This document shows, piece after piece, positions 17,623 to 27,014 of a stretch of DNA of 64,000 nucleotides; position 1 is the first letter of the stretch; the number at the start of each line of letters is the position of its first letter. A program made the position numbers and the translations under genes. The notes beneath the pieces are model-generated. The model had not been told where the DNA came from. It saw only the letters and a list, made by a program, of their open reading frames with translations, and did no database searches. Source of the stretch: JBGAPH01 sp046349955 (GTDB lineage Bacteria; Planctomycetota; Planctomycetia; Pirellulales; JBGAPH01); contig JAXMBI010000016.1 in assembly GCA_046349955.1 (NCBI GenBank), positions 62,001 through 126,000 of the forward strand, in the 5' to 3' direction.

Positions 17623-18681
17623 TCAACGGGCCGCGGCCAGGGGACGCTCAGCGGTGCGGCCCGCCACTTCGCACACGATGCGGCAGGCCTCGGCGACATC
17701 GTCGCCCGATAGATCGAGGTGCGTCACCGCCCGCACTGCCTGCGGCCCGACCGCCAGCATCCACAGGCCTTGGGCCGCCAGCCGCTCGACGAGTTGGGCG
17801 GCCGTGCCGAGCGCGGGATCGACTTCGAAGATCACGATGTTCGTCTCAGGCTCGGGCCGCAGAGCGAGGCCGGGGCAACTCCGGACCGCCTCGGCGAGCG
17901 CCTGGGCGTGCGCATGGTCTTCGGTCAGCCGGTCGCGATGATGATCGACGGCATGGAGCGCCGCGGCCGCCAAGACGCCGGCCTGCCGCATGCCGCCGCC
18001 GACGACCTTGCGCAGGCGGCGGGCCTTGCGAATCAAGTCGCTGGGGCCGGCCAGAGCCGAGCCCACCGGCGCCCCCAGGCCTTTGCTAAAGCAGACGCTC
18101 ACGGTGTCGAAGTGCCCGGCCCATTGGTCGAGCGGAATGCGCGTGGCCGCGGCGGCGTTCCACAGGCGGGCGCCGTCGAGATGCGTGGCCAATCCACGGC
18201 CGCGAGCCCAGCGGCAAACGTCGGCCAGTTGCTCGTAGGGAAAGATCGAGCCGCCGCCGCGATTGTGCGTATTCTCCAGGCACACGAGGCGCGTGCGGAC
18301 CTGGTGGTCGTTGTCGGGGCGCACGAGCGGGTCGAGTTGCTCACGCGTCGGAGCGCCGAACCGCCCTTCCACGGGCCGCGCAGCGACCGCGCCCACCTGG
18401 GCGTAGCCTGACTGCTCGTAGTTGTAGATGTGGCAGCCGGCGTCGCAGAGGAACTCGTCCCCTCGGCCGCAGTGGGCGAGCACGCCGATCAAGTTCGACA
18501 TCGTGCCGGAGGGGACGAAGACGGCCGTTTCCTTGCCGAGCAACTCGGCCACGCAGCGTTCGAGCCGGTGGACCGAGGGATCGTCGCCGAAGACGTCGTC
18601 GCCGACCTCGGCAGCGGCCATGGCCGCCCGCATTGCCGGGGTGGGGCGGGTGACGGTGTCGCTGCGGAAATCGAGGGGCAT
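17623..18681 (-). CDS. ltaE: Low-specificity L-threonine aldolase
   Basis: A 352-residue PLP enzyme that splits L-threonine or allo-threonine into glycine and acetaldehyde. Family landmarks: DFRSDTVTRPTPAMRAAM at the start, VGDDVFGDDPSVHRLE, FVPSGTMSNLIGVLAHCGRG, NTHNRGGGSIFP, LATHLDGARLWNAA and the PLP lysine in VSVCFSKGLGAPVGSALAG (about residue 200). ATG at 18681 matches the normal start; an in-frame ATG at 18723 is less likely. The next gene, an ABC ATPase, begins eight bases beyond the stop, so co-transcription is likely although no functional link is evident. Confidence 0.9.
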   Translation of the reverse strand: MPLDFRSDTVTRPTPAMRAAMAAAEVGDDVFGDDPSVHRLERCVAELLGKETAVFVPSGTMSNLIGVLAHCGRGDEFLCDAGCHIYNYEQSGYAQVGAVAARPVEGRFGAPTREQLDPLVRPDNDHQVRTRLVCLENTHNRGGGSIFPYEQLADVCRWARGRGLATHLDGARLWNAAAATRIPLDQWAGHFDTVSVCFSKGLGAPVGSALAGPSDLIRKARRLRKVVGGGMRQAGVLAAAALHAVDHHRDRLTEDHAHAQALAEAVRSCPGLALRPEPETNIVIFEVDPALGTAAQLVERLAAQGLWMLAVGPQAVRAVTHLDLSGDDVAEACRIVCEVAGRTAERPLAAAR

Positions 18682-18840
18682 GGCAGGGCCGTGGGCGAGG
18701 AGGTCGTGCGCGGGAGTTTGCAACAGGCAAATACTTAGCGCTCAACCTAACCGGGGTGCAGCGGGGGCGTCAAGAAAGTGCTGGCGCGTTCGGGCGGTGG
18801 CCGCAGAAGGATCGCTCTCTCGCCTCGACCCGCTGCTAGA

Positions 18841-19371
18841 ATGAGCCTCATGTGGCCCCATCCAATCCTTCAGGGCATGCGCTATCCGGGAGAGCCGTTC
18901 GCCGGCCTGTCGGATGGTCCCGAATCTCCGGTCTGCCCTGATGAGGGTCCGACCGCGGGCAGCCTTTCGGCCGAATCGGCGTTCGAGCGAGGGCTATTCC
19001 GGGCCGGGCTGGCGACCATGGCCCTCATGGTGCTCGTCTGGGTGGGCTGCACCGGCCAATTCGCCATCGCGGTGATCCGGTCCCAAAGGTCCATCAGCCG
19101 CGCGATTACTTCGCTCGAGGCCGACGGTTTTCAGGTGACCCGGGAGCATGTCGAAGTCCTCGTGGCCGATGGTCCCGGCAGATTGTCTGCCGAGAGCGCG
19201 CGAGCCATGTGCCGCGCGGATTTCATCTACACTTACAAGATTAGCCAAGGCGCGACAAACGACCCCCTGCCGGCTGAGTTCGCCGCAGTGTTCGAGGTCA
19301 CCGACGTTCCGCCCTTCCGTGAGTACAAGAAGCGGCGAGACTGGCAGAAGCTGCTGTCAGAATCGCCCTAG
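18841..19371 (+). CDS. Hypothetical single-pass membrane protein
   Basis: A 176-residue protein not recognised by family. It has a proline/glycine-rich N-terminal tail, one hydrophobic helix (LATMALMVLVWVGCTGQFAIAV, about residues 56-77) and an approximately 95-residue C-terminal domain. The ATG at 18841 is taken because the upstream in-frame extension is arginine-rich and non-specific. It lies 22 bases upstream of the sulfatase on the same strand and may share its transcript. Confidence 0.55.
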   Translation: MSLMWPHPILQGMRYPGEPFAGLSDGPESPVCPDEGPTAGSLSAESAFERGLFRAGLATMALMVLVWVGCTGQFAIAVIRSQRSISRAITSLEADGFQVTREHVEVLVADGPGRLSAESARAMCRADFIYTYKISQGATNDPLPAEFAAVFEVTDVPPFREYKKRRDWQKLLSESP

Positions 19372-19393
19372 GAATCGCAACCGGAACAAGTTC

Positions 19394-20830
<1,437 letters not shown>

Positions 20831-20837
20831 CTCGCGT

Positions 20838-21161
20838 TCAGTGCGAAGTTCGTGGCCGAACGCGCACCAACCCGTCGTGGTTCAGGCTCAGCCAGTGCTC
20901 TTCCAAGTCGCCCTTCTTGCGGCGGAAGCGGACCAGCGCCCAAGGATGGCCATATTCGTCGATTCCGCCGATCCGCAGCGACCTGCGGCGAGCGAGCAGT
21001 TTCTTGTAAACGCGCATCGTCTCGGGATAGATGACGTAGCCGGGTTGCAGGAACTCGCGAAGATGGACGAGCCGCACGCGGTCGCCTGGCTTGAGCGATC
21101 GCCAGAGGTTGGGATCGGTCGTGGGCTCGGGTTGCCCATGCCGCTCCCGCGGAGTCTTCAT
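20838..21161 (-). CDS. Hypothetical small basic protein
   Basis: A 107-residue soluble, basic protein (many R/K, for example KKLLARRRSLRIGG). The central part LKPGDRVRLVHLREFLQPG reads like a small SH3-like barrel (a GDRVRLV strand), followed by a two-strand segment HPWALVRFRRKKGDLEEHWL. No family is assigned. It is the last gene of a minus-strand run of overlapping genes that starts at 22086, and it converges tail-to-tail with the sulfatase. Confidence 0.6.
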   Translation of the reverse strand: MKTPRERHGQPEPTTDPNLWRSLKPGDRVRLVHLREFLQPGYVIYPETMRVYKKLLARRRSLRIGGIDEYGHPWALVRFRRKKGDLEEHWLSLNHDGLVRVRPRTSH

Positions 21162-21170
21162 TTGCCGGCC

Positions 21171-21446
21171 CTACGAAAAAAACAGTTTGCCGACGACCGC
21201 GATGAGAACGATGCACGCCAGGAAGCCAAGAAAGCTCAGGCAAGACTTGCGAAATGCCTGAAAGACCAGTTGCGGGTCATAGTCATCCCAGCTTGGCCGA
21301 CAGACCAGATCGCGCACTCTCTTCGGATAAGCCCCGCGTTTGGCGATCCAACTGAAATAGGAACAGCGTGTCAAACAAACGACACCGCCGAGGAACGCGG
21401 CCGCCATTACTAAACCTGCAAAGACGCGCACGATCGCCATGGCCAT
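21171..21446 (-). CDS. Hypothetical protein with two membrane helices
   Basis: A 91-residue protein with a helix at about 5-25 (VRVFAGLVMAAAFLGGVVCL), a polar loop (YPKRVRDLVCRPSWDDYDPQL) and a C-terminal helix at about 69-90. The start at 21446 shares bases with the stop of the upstream gene (ATGA overlap), giving translational coupling. Function unknown; probably an inner-membrane hairpin. Confidence 0.6.
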   Translation of the reverse strand: MAMAIVRVFAGLVMAAAFLGGVVCLTRCSYFSWIAKRGAYPKRVRDLVCRPSWDDYDPQLVFQAFRKSCLSFLGFLACIVLIAVVGKLFFS

Positions 21447-21901
21447 CAACCGGCGCTGGGTTGGAGTTCGTCCGACGCGACGATCCGGTACGGCGGGCCT
21501 TCCTCGCGCAAACGCGCCCACCTGTACCCCTTGCACTCGGGATGCCGTGCCCTCAACTGCTTCCGACCTGCAGGCGTCGTGAACCACTCGCAGGCTAGGC
21601 GAGAGTGCAGCGTCTCGGCCTCCCGGCGCGCCTCGTCCGGCGAGGCCAGTTCGAGCGGATACCAGCCGGAGACCAAGCGAAATCGAACGGCGTACACGGC
21701 CGCCGACACCGGGTGCTGATTGAGCTGCAGCCACACGCCGGGGATCCAAGTCGCCTCGAACCACCACACCGCTGGAGGACCCCCAATCCGGGCTTGGACG
21801 TCGGCCGGGATCTGATGTTCGCACAACTCGAGCCTCGGCCAACCCAAGTAGTCGGCAAAGGCTTCGGCCGCGGCGATCAGTTGCGGGCTGGGGCGGCTCA
21901 T
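21446..21901 (-). CDS. Hypothetical cytosolic protein
   Basis: A 151-residue protein that I do not recognise. The core (VWWFEATWIPGVWLQLNQ, HSRLACEWFTTPAGRKQL, YRWARLREEGPPYRIV) is rich in aromatic residues and predicted strands, without a signal peptide. It overlaps both neighbours by four bases (stop of the 62-residue membrane gene, start of the 91-residue membrane gene), so the three are clearly one operon. The chosen start is ATG 21901 (MSRPSPQLIAAAEAF). Confidence 0.6.
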   Translation of the reverse strand: MSRPSPQLIAAAEAFADYLGWPRLELCEHQIPADVQARIGGPPAVWWFEATWIPGVWLQLNQHPVSAAVYAVRFRLVSGWYPLELASPDEARREAETLHSRLACEWFTTPAGRKQLRARHPECKGYRWARLREEGPPYRIVASDELQPSAG

Positions 21902-22086
21902 GCGTCGTCGGGCTCCCGCGGCCGCTTGCAGAGAAACAGCGACCAAACGCAAATCGCCGCGCCCAGCAGCGCAATCAAGTGATACCCCAACAGTCGCACC
22001 ACCGCCGGCCCGACCACAACCACCAGCGGCGGCACGAGGGCCGCGCCGAGCAAGGCGGTGCGGAGGCCGAATTGACGGTAAAGCAT
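21898..22086 (-). CDS. Small two-helix membrane protein
   Basis: A 62-residue hydrophobic protein with helices at about 8-28 and 33-52 and a basic tail (CKRPREPDDA). It heads an operon of overlapping small genes. No family recognised. Confidence 0.5.
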   Translation of the reverse strand: MLYRQFGLRTALLGAALVPPLVVVVGPAVVRLLGYHLIALLGAAICVWSLFLCKRPREPDDA

Positions 22087-22099
22087 AAGATGCGCCCAA

Positions 22100-23530
22100 C
22101 TAACTCGTGGCGTTGGTGCAATTGTTCACCCGCGCTGCCGCGGAGCGATTTGCCTGGGCAGCCTCGGCCCGTCCCAGTCTGTCGAGCAACGCGGCACGGC
22201 GTTCGATCCACGGTTGATAAGGCTGCAACTCGGTAGCCCTATCCCAGTCCTCGAGGGCCAAGTCGAGAGGGCCCAAATGCTCGCGAATCTGCGCCCGCGT
22301 ATAGTACAGCCCGTCGCAATCGGGAAACTCTTCGAGCGCCTGCTCCAAGAGGCACAGAGCCTCGGCACTCCTTTCCAGCATGTGCAGGGAAAACGCCTTC
22401 CACCCAAGGTTGAGCTCGCGATTGTAGCTGTCAAGCTCAATCGCCTCCGCGAAAAGAGCCAGAGCACGTTCGTATTCGCCGCGGTCGTAGGCGAGGTACG
22501 CCCGAGCCTCGCGCACTTGCTGCTTGGTAGACCGCGTAGCGGAGCTCCACTGCTCCACGCGGGCGGCCTCCTCCGCGACCACCACCGAGTTCGCGCCGAT
22601 CTCGACCAGAACGTCGTAGGCGCGCCGGTGGCAGGCGAATTCTTCGTCGAATTCGGCTTCAACCGCGCTTGTTTCCGAGCGCGGGCTGGCGGAATTCCTG
22701 AACTCGTTGTGGGTCGCTTCATGGACGAGGATCGCGAGAAAGCGATCCGGGTGCTCGTGCCGCATGACGCGCCACATGATCGAGATGTTCCCGCCGCGCC
22801 CGACTCGAGAGCGGATGTGCGCTATGTTGCCCGAGAACTGTTCCTGGATGGTATCCGCATTTCGCGCCATCAAGCTTGCGGCTGAGGAGGCGAAGAGCCG
22901 GGCGAGAGCGCTCTCGGTTGCGCACAGAAAGCGACGGGTGCCGCGCAGTCGGATGCCATGCACCGTTCGCTTGAAAACGCGTCGCCGTCGAATAACCAAC
23001 GACCGCCAACCGAAGCGGCGCCGAAGGGCGCGTCGCAGCGCTGCCTTTTCGAGGGCAGATTGGCACGTCGCACGGCCCGACCGTTGCCGCCAGTTGGCGT
23101 GGTAGCGCAGCAACTCCGACTCTTCGATGTTTTCTCGATCCCATAGTTGCGCCGCCACTTCCCCGTCCGCTTTGCCGGCGGCTTCCTCGACGGTCAGCTT
23201 CTCCGCGGCGGTGCGCGCAGCAGCGCCGCGCTTGCGGACCAGTTCGCCGGCCAGATATGCGGCCAAGTCGTTGCAGGGCGTCTCGAGCAAATAGCCGGAG
23301 ATCACGATCCGCGGTCGCCAGAGCGTGCGCAACTCCGCATCGGAGCTGTCGTCACGAATGGTCAGGGACTGCTCGAGCACGTCGCGATGTGGCGTGTCGG
23401 CGATGGCCTCGAGCGCCTTCGTGCACTTGGTCACAAACGGCCGCCGGCCGACGACGCGGATCGTCCCTAACGTCTGCTGGATGCAGTCGACGTACTCAAA
23501 CGCGGTTTTCAGCTTGGCAAAGAGGGTCAT
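22100..23530 (-). CDS. TPR protein with HExxH (putative metalloprotease-like)
   Basis: A 476-residue protein. The middle carries FLAILVHEATHNEFRN (about residues 256-271), an HExxH zinc-type motif, followed about 30 residues later by acidic text (AEFDEEFACHRRAYDVL) that could give the third ligand. The C-terminal 130 residues contain TPR-like helical repeats (REARAYLAYDRGEYERALAL, EALCLLEQALEEFPDCDGLY). The N-terminal 150 residues are unfamiliar. This combination suggests a zinc-dependent hydrolase with a protein-binding tail. Its stop is 14 bases upstream of the small-gene operon. There is no signal peptide, unlike the DUF1570 protein at 42406, which has a similar HEATH motif. Confidence 0.6.
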   Translation of the reverse strand: MTLFAKLKTAFEYVDCIQQTLGTIRVVGRRPFVTKCTKALEAIADTPHRDVLEQSLTIRDDSSDAELRTLWRPRIVISGYLLETPCNDLAAYLAGELVRKRGAAARTAAEKLTVEEAAGKADGEVAAQLWDRENIEESELLRYHANWRQRSGRATCQSALEKAALRRALRRRFGWRSLVIRRRRVFKRTVHGIRLRGTRRFLCATESALARLFASSAASLMARNADTIQEQFSGNIAHIRSRVGRGGNISIMWRVMRHEHPDRFLAILVHEATHNEFRNSASPRSETSAVEAEFDEEFACHRRAYDVLVEIGANSVVVAEEAARVEQWSSATRSTKQQVREARAYLAYDRGEYERALALFAEAIELDSYNRELNLGWKAFSLHMLERSAEALCLLEQALEEFPDCDGLYYTRAQIREHLGPLDLALEDWDRATELQPYQPWIERRAALLDRLGRAEAAQANRSAAARVNNCTNATS

Positions 23531-23631
23531 CGCGCTTGCCCGTCGCGGAAGTTCTTCCGTCAGCCCATTCTACCGCTTCGTGCGCTGAAACACCTTCATG
23601 GAGCCGATTTTGGAATGCCACACAGTGGAGG

Positions 23632-23955
23632 TCATTTGCGTTTCTTCTTCTCGGCGAGACGGTACTTCGCCGGAAACTCGCCCGTCCCTTTCGCGTCGAG
23701 CCTGCAGAGTTCGGTAACGACGGAGAAGCGAGTCATTGATTCATGGGGCGCCCCGGTACGCTGGGGATAAAGATGCACGTGCTCGCGTTCGCCGTAAGGC
23801 ATCGTTGGGTGTGATTCCTGATCGACATCGGCCAACCAAAGCAGGAGCCGCGCCAACGACCGAAGCCCCTTCGGATCGCCGCCAATCAACACACAGCCAC
23901 GACCCTTCGAGATTTCGAGATTCCCTTGAATTCGCGATGGGCATGCGGGCGTCAT
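23632..23955 (-). CDS. Imm32-like immunity protein
   Basis: A 107-residue protein with the Imm32 pattern: VLIGGDPKGLRSLARLLLWLADVD, then a histidine-rich EREHVHLYP and a C-terminal strand (SMTRFSVVTELCRLD). Imm32 proteins are predicted immunity partners of polymorphic toxins. No toxin gene is visible on either side, so it is an orphan here. ATG at 23955 is preceded by GGAG at a good distance, which favours it over an ATG at 24021. It ends in a lysine-rich tail (LAEKKKRK). Confidence 0.65.
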   Translation of the reverse strand: MTPACPSRIQGNLEISKGRGCVLIGGDPKGLRSLARLLLWLADVDQESHPTMPYGEREHVHLYPQRTGAPHESMTRFSVVTELCRLDAKGTGEFPAKYRLAEKKKRK

Positions 23956-24049
23956 CCAACAGCTCCGTAAGCGAGGGGCGACAACTGGGCCGGCAACGGC
24001 CTTGACCAAGCGAGGCTGCACGCCTGCAAACCAAACCGCCTATAGATTC

Positions 24050-24433
24050 TCACCCCCGCCGAAACGGCTCGGCAACCACTTGGTGGGCGTCTTCATACAC
24101 GATATAGCCCGGCGTCCGCGTCGTCGACATCACGATTTCGACGTCCGCCTGACGCAGCAGCTCCGCCAGTTCGCGGGCCTGGGCGATGTGCTCGCGCGCG
24201 GTCGGCTTGAACCAACTGATTGCTTTCGACTGGGCGGCTGGCTTCCGCGACTTGGCAAAGCGGTCCGGCTTTTTCAGGTGCTTGTCGAACCAGCTCAACA
24301 GGCAACGGAGCTGCGCCTGGTCGGCCAAGCTCAGGCAGGGGGCCTCCAATGCCGTGTAGCCGGACTGAAATAGGCCAAGCGGCAGCCCCGAGTCTTCGTC
24401 GCAGGGTCGGATAACGGCGAATCGAACAAACAT
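24050..24433 (-). CDS. Hypothetical protein
   Basis: A 127-residue soluble protein. It opens with MFVRFAVIRPCDEDSGLPLG, then a helical, cysteine-containing stretch (DQAQLRCLLSWFDKHLKKPD) and ends with STTRTPGYIVYEDAHQVVAEPF. No family is assigned with certainty. The start at 24433 is preferred; the in-frame upstream extension would overlap the divergent membrane gene at 24591. It lies just upstream of the Imm32-like gene on the same strand. Confidence 0.55.
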   Translation of the reverse strand: MFVRFAVIRPCDEDSGLPLGLFQSGYTALEAPCLSLADQAQLRCLLSWFDKHLKKPDRFAKSRKPAAQSKAISWFKPTAREHIAQARELAELLRQADVEIVMSTTRTPGYIVYEDAHQVVAEPFRRG

Positions 24434-24590
24434 GCGAACATGCAGGTGCAAGCAGGTTGAGTGGGCGTCCTCGACCTTACACCGACGACCGACAAGCTGT
24501 CCAGGTTCGCGCGACGGCCGAACTCCCAACCGCTCCAAGGCGGCCGCGACGGCGTTACGGCGCGTCGTCCGCCTGTGGTAGGATGCGAGC

Positions 24591-25265
24591 ATGACGACAG
24601 CAGCGAAGACGAACATGGTCGCCCTTGCCGTCGCAATGGCCGCCACCGTTCAGCTTGCTTTGGCGTGGCTCGCATGGCAGGACAATCGCCCGTGGAAAGC
24701 GGCGATCGGGTTTTTTGCGGGTTCTCTTTTGCTCCTGCTCGCTAAGAGTTTGCTTCGCCGCGGGCAGGTTGCGATGTCGGGCGACACCGTCATGATGCTC
24801 CCGCCGCCCCAGGCCGTGCGTCCATGGTTGGCCTGGTCTGTAGTGATCTTCTTCGGTGTTGGCTTCGTGATGTTGCTGGTGCTTTGCCGCGACCCTTATT
24901 TCAGCACCTACGGGCGAACCAGTCTCGTCGCGTTCACGGTGGCCGCGGCCCTAGCTGGCGTTGCCGCCTGGCGGAGACTACCCCAAGCGACCTTCCGCAT
25001 AGAACGGCACAAGACCGCGATTCGCGCCGGCGACCGGTTGATCGCCGCGGAGATCGACGTTGTTGTCTACTTCAACGACGTGGCCGCGGAGTGGGCGGCG
25101 TTCTGCACTGTTCCCGCCGGCGTCTTCGGCGAACTCCCTGCGGATGCGACCGTCACCGTTAGGTTAGGCGACGGACGCAGCGGCAGCGCAACAATTCACA
25201 TCAGCCCGAACGGCAACTGCGAATTGCAAGGCGTGAGTCCTTTGACTCTGGCTCAGAGCGTCTGA
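24591..25265 (+). CDS. Hypothetical four-helix membrane protein
   Basis: A 224-residue protein with helices at about 8-28, 36-53, 78-100 and 111-128, followed by a soluble domain of about 90 residues that reads as beta strands (TFRIERHKTAIRAGDRLIAAE, VTVRLGDGRSGSATIHI). It resembles small PH-like membrane proteins of planctomycetes, but no family is assigned. It converges on the SRPBCC gene; the 86-base gap between them includes a perfect 14-bp palindrome at 25269-25282. Confidence 0.55.
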   Translation: MTTAAKTNMVALAVAMAATVQLALAWLAWQDNRPWKAAIGFFAGSLLLLLAKSLLRRGQVAMSGDTVMMLPPPQAVRPWLAWSVVIFFGVGFVMLLVLCRDPYFSTYGRTSLVAFTVAAALAGVAAWRRLPQATFRIERHKTAIRAGDRLIAAEIDVVVYFNDVAAEWAAFCTVPAGVFGELPADATVTVRLGDGRSGSATIHISPNGNCELQGVSPLTLAQSV

Positions 25266-25351
25266 GCCCCGCAGCGCTGCGGCGTAGTGCATGCCGCAGA
25301 CGTGCACGCTTCGCAAGAGCTGAAGCCTAGACCAGATGCCCGACCGCCCGA

Positions 25352-25798
25352 TCAATCCGGAATCTCCGCCTCGACCAACTTCGCCAGCAAGATCAGCGAC
25401 TCTTGCCAGCCCAGGTAGCAGGCCTCGACCGGAATCACCGCCGGCAGGTTTTCCTGCACCACGCTCAGCTCCGTGCCACAGAACACGCCCTTCAGCGTAA
25501 CGGTCGTCAGCATTTCGCCCGGCAGGTTCGGATCGTCGAACTGGTCCGTGTAGACCAGCCGCTCGTTCGGCACGAGCTCGCGATAGGTTCCGCCGAAGGC
25601 ATGGCTCTTGCCAGAGCTGAAGTTCGTGAACGACATCTTGTACGTGCCCCCCACGCGGGCATCCAGGTGATGCACCTTGCCGGTGAAGCCGTTGGGAGGG
25701 AGCCATTTGGCCATGGCGTCGGCGTTGAGGAAGGCGCGATAGACGCGCTCCGGCGTGGCCTTGAGCACGCGGTGTAGGCGGACGGTGTTGGTGGACAT
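25352..25798 (-). CDS. SRPBCC / AHSA1 (START-like) domain protein
   Basis: A 148-residue helix-grip protein of the Aha1-C-like group: LHRVLKATPERVYRAFLNADAMAKWLPPNGFTG at the start, GGTYKMSFTNFSSGKSHAFGGTY in the middle and the closing helix GWQESLILLAKLVEAEIPD. These small proteins bind hydrophobic ligands or act as stress-related accessory proteins. The YciI/DGPF gene upstream on the same strand is a frequent neighbour of this family. Confidence 0.88.
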   Translation of the reverse strand: MSTNTVRLHRVLKATPERVYRAFLNADAMAKWLPPNGFTGKVHHLDARVGGTYKMSFTNFSSGKSHAFGGTYRELVPNERLVYTDQFDDPNLPGEMLTTVTLKGVFCGTELSVVQENLPAVIPVEACYLGWQESLILLAKLVEAEIPD

Positions 25799-25864
25799 GG
25801 GGACTGCTCCTGCGAAGTAGATGAATGATCGGCGCTGCGGGACGGGCGATGTAGCAAACTGTGA

Positions 25865-26257
25865 CTACCGGGCTTCTGCCGCACGTCCACGCGCCTCGAC
25901 GAGGGCGTGGATTTGGGTGTCCGCGGGGCGGACCTCGAAGGGTCCGATGCGAACGCCGGGATGCTTCGACATGAGTGCGATCGCCTCCGGGAGGTCCTTG
26001 GCTTCGAGAAACAGAATGCCGCCCAGCAGTTCCTTCGCTTCGGAGAAGGGACCATCGGTCACCTGCACCTGGCCGTCGCGCCAGCGCAAAGTGGCGGCCG
26101 TGGCGGCGCTTTGCAGCGCCTCGCCCCCGGCGAAATGGCCGTTCCGCCGCAGGAAGTCATCGTAGGCGAAGCACTCTTCCATGAGCGTTTCTTGCTCCTG
26201 CTGCGACAGGGCCCCCCATTTCGTCTCGTCCATGTACCCAAGGCAGACAAACCTCAC
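25865..26257 (-). CDS. YciI family (DGPF domain) protein
   Basis: A 130-residue dimeric ferredoxin-like protein. It carries the opening MRFVCLGYMDETKW, the conserved TDGPFSEAKELLGGILFLEAKDLPEAIAL (about residues 67-95) and PGVRIGPFEVRP near the end. DGPF proteins often sit beside ECF sigma factors and SRPBCC proteins; here only the SRPBCC partner is present, 66 bases downstream. Enzyme activity is unknown. Confidence 0.88.
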   Translation of the reverse strand: MRFVCLGYMDETKWGALSQQEQETLMEECFAYDDFLRRNGHFAGGEALQSAATAATLRWRDGQVQVTDGPFSEAKELLGGILFLEAKDLPEAIALMSKHPGVRIGPFEVRPADTQIHALVEARGRAAEAR

Positions 26258-26490
26258 AGCGCTCTCCTCTCAAACGTGACTTGGTCGCGAATGGCCATTG
26301 CGGAAGCGGGTCCGCTGAGAATACGTCGAACGATCCCTGGCCGAATCGACAACGGGCCGCAAAGATTTCTTTCGAACGCGGCCGCGGCCCGCCGACCTAG
26401 GGCCAGCGGGCGCCTCTAAAATCGGGACTGACTCCAGATCCCTTGTCGAGTGCAACCGCGGCGCCAGCCGGCCCACGCCTGCGGCGCATG

Positions 26491-26529
26491 AAAAAGCCCG
26501 TCCGGCAGCCACGAAGACTGCCGGACGGG
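26491..26529 (-). terminator. Strong minus-strand terminator hairpin
   Basis: A perfect 12-bp stem CCCGTCCGGCAG (26497-26508) / CTGCCGGACGGG (26518-26529) is followed on the minus strand by CTTTTT. It would end transcripts entering from the right before the YciI gene. Its T-run flank (GCGCATGAAAAA..GCCCG) closely resembles the one at 26901. Confidence 0.7.
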
Positions 26530-26900
26530 TTACGAGAAGCTCACCACGAATTTGGCACATAAGCGGTGGGCTGTTTCGCCGACACAAATCAGCGAAAACA
26601 GGAAAATGTTAGGCTTTTATTCTTACCCCTACAAGGAGGGGCTCCGAATGCAGCCCGGGGTCGCGATGGGCATCGGCCACAAAAGCAACGATGCCTCGCA
26701 GGCTCATATCACCGATAGGGCATCAGGGTCGTTTGGCAGCCCCGGAGAAGCAGGCCGCGCCGTGGGGCCGGCGTGCCCACCAACGAAGCGGCCCCACCGG
26801 GCAGGGAAACCGGCAGGGCCGTAGATTCGCGGCGGGGAACGGGCAATCGGAACCTACCCCGCCCTAAGAAGTGACTGCGAGCACCGTACCTGAGTGCGCA
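26530..26900. other. Non-coding stretch with serial hairpins
   Basis: No credible gene lies here. The stretch has several GC-rich stems: CCCCT/AGGGG around 26627-26641, GTGGGGCC/GGCCCCAC (26762-26769 with 26790-26797) and GGCGGGG/CCCCGCC near 26832-26863, all between two similar terminator-like elements. It could encode a structured RNA on the minus strand, or be decayed sequence. No known RNA family signature was recognised. Confidence 0.35.
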
Positions 26901-26901
26901 T

Positions 26902-26943
26902 GAAAAAAGCCCGGCCGCCTCTGTGGGAAGCGTCAACGGGCTG
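26902..26943 (-). terminator. Terminator downstream of PEP-CTERM gene
   Basis: On the minus strand an AGCCCG...CGGGCT stem with a long loop is followed by TTTTTT (26908-26903). It is 72 bases beyond the stop of the PEP-CTERM gene at 27015-27542 and is its most likely terminator. Confidence 0.5.
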
Positions 26944-27014
26944 GCCACGGGGTCGCGGCGCCATCGCGGCTGCCCGCAGCCTAACACGGCTGCGGAGCAT
27001 CACCTAGGAAATGG

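Noticed and set aside
25269..25282. A perfect 14-bp palindrome CCGCAGCGCTGCGG as operator
   Set aside because: It lies between two convergent genes with no start nearby and is GC-rich enough to arise by chance; at most a weak terminator stem.
26552..26824. A 90-codon plus-strand frame in the hairpin-rich gap
   Set aside because: It is glycine/proline-rich, lacks a ribosome site and runs over stems that better fit non-coding DNA.
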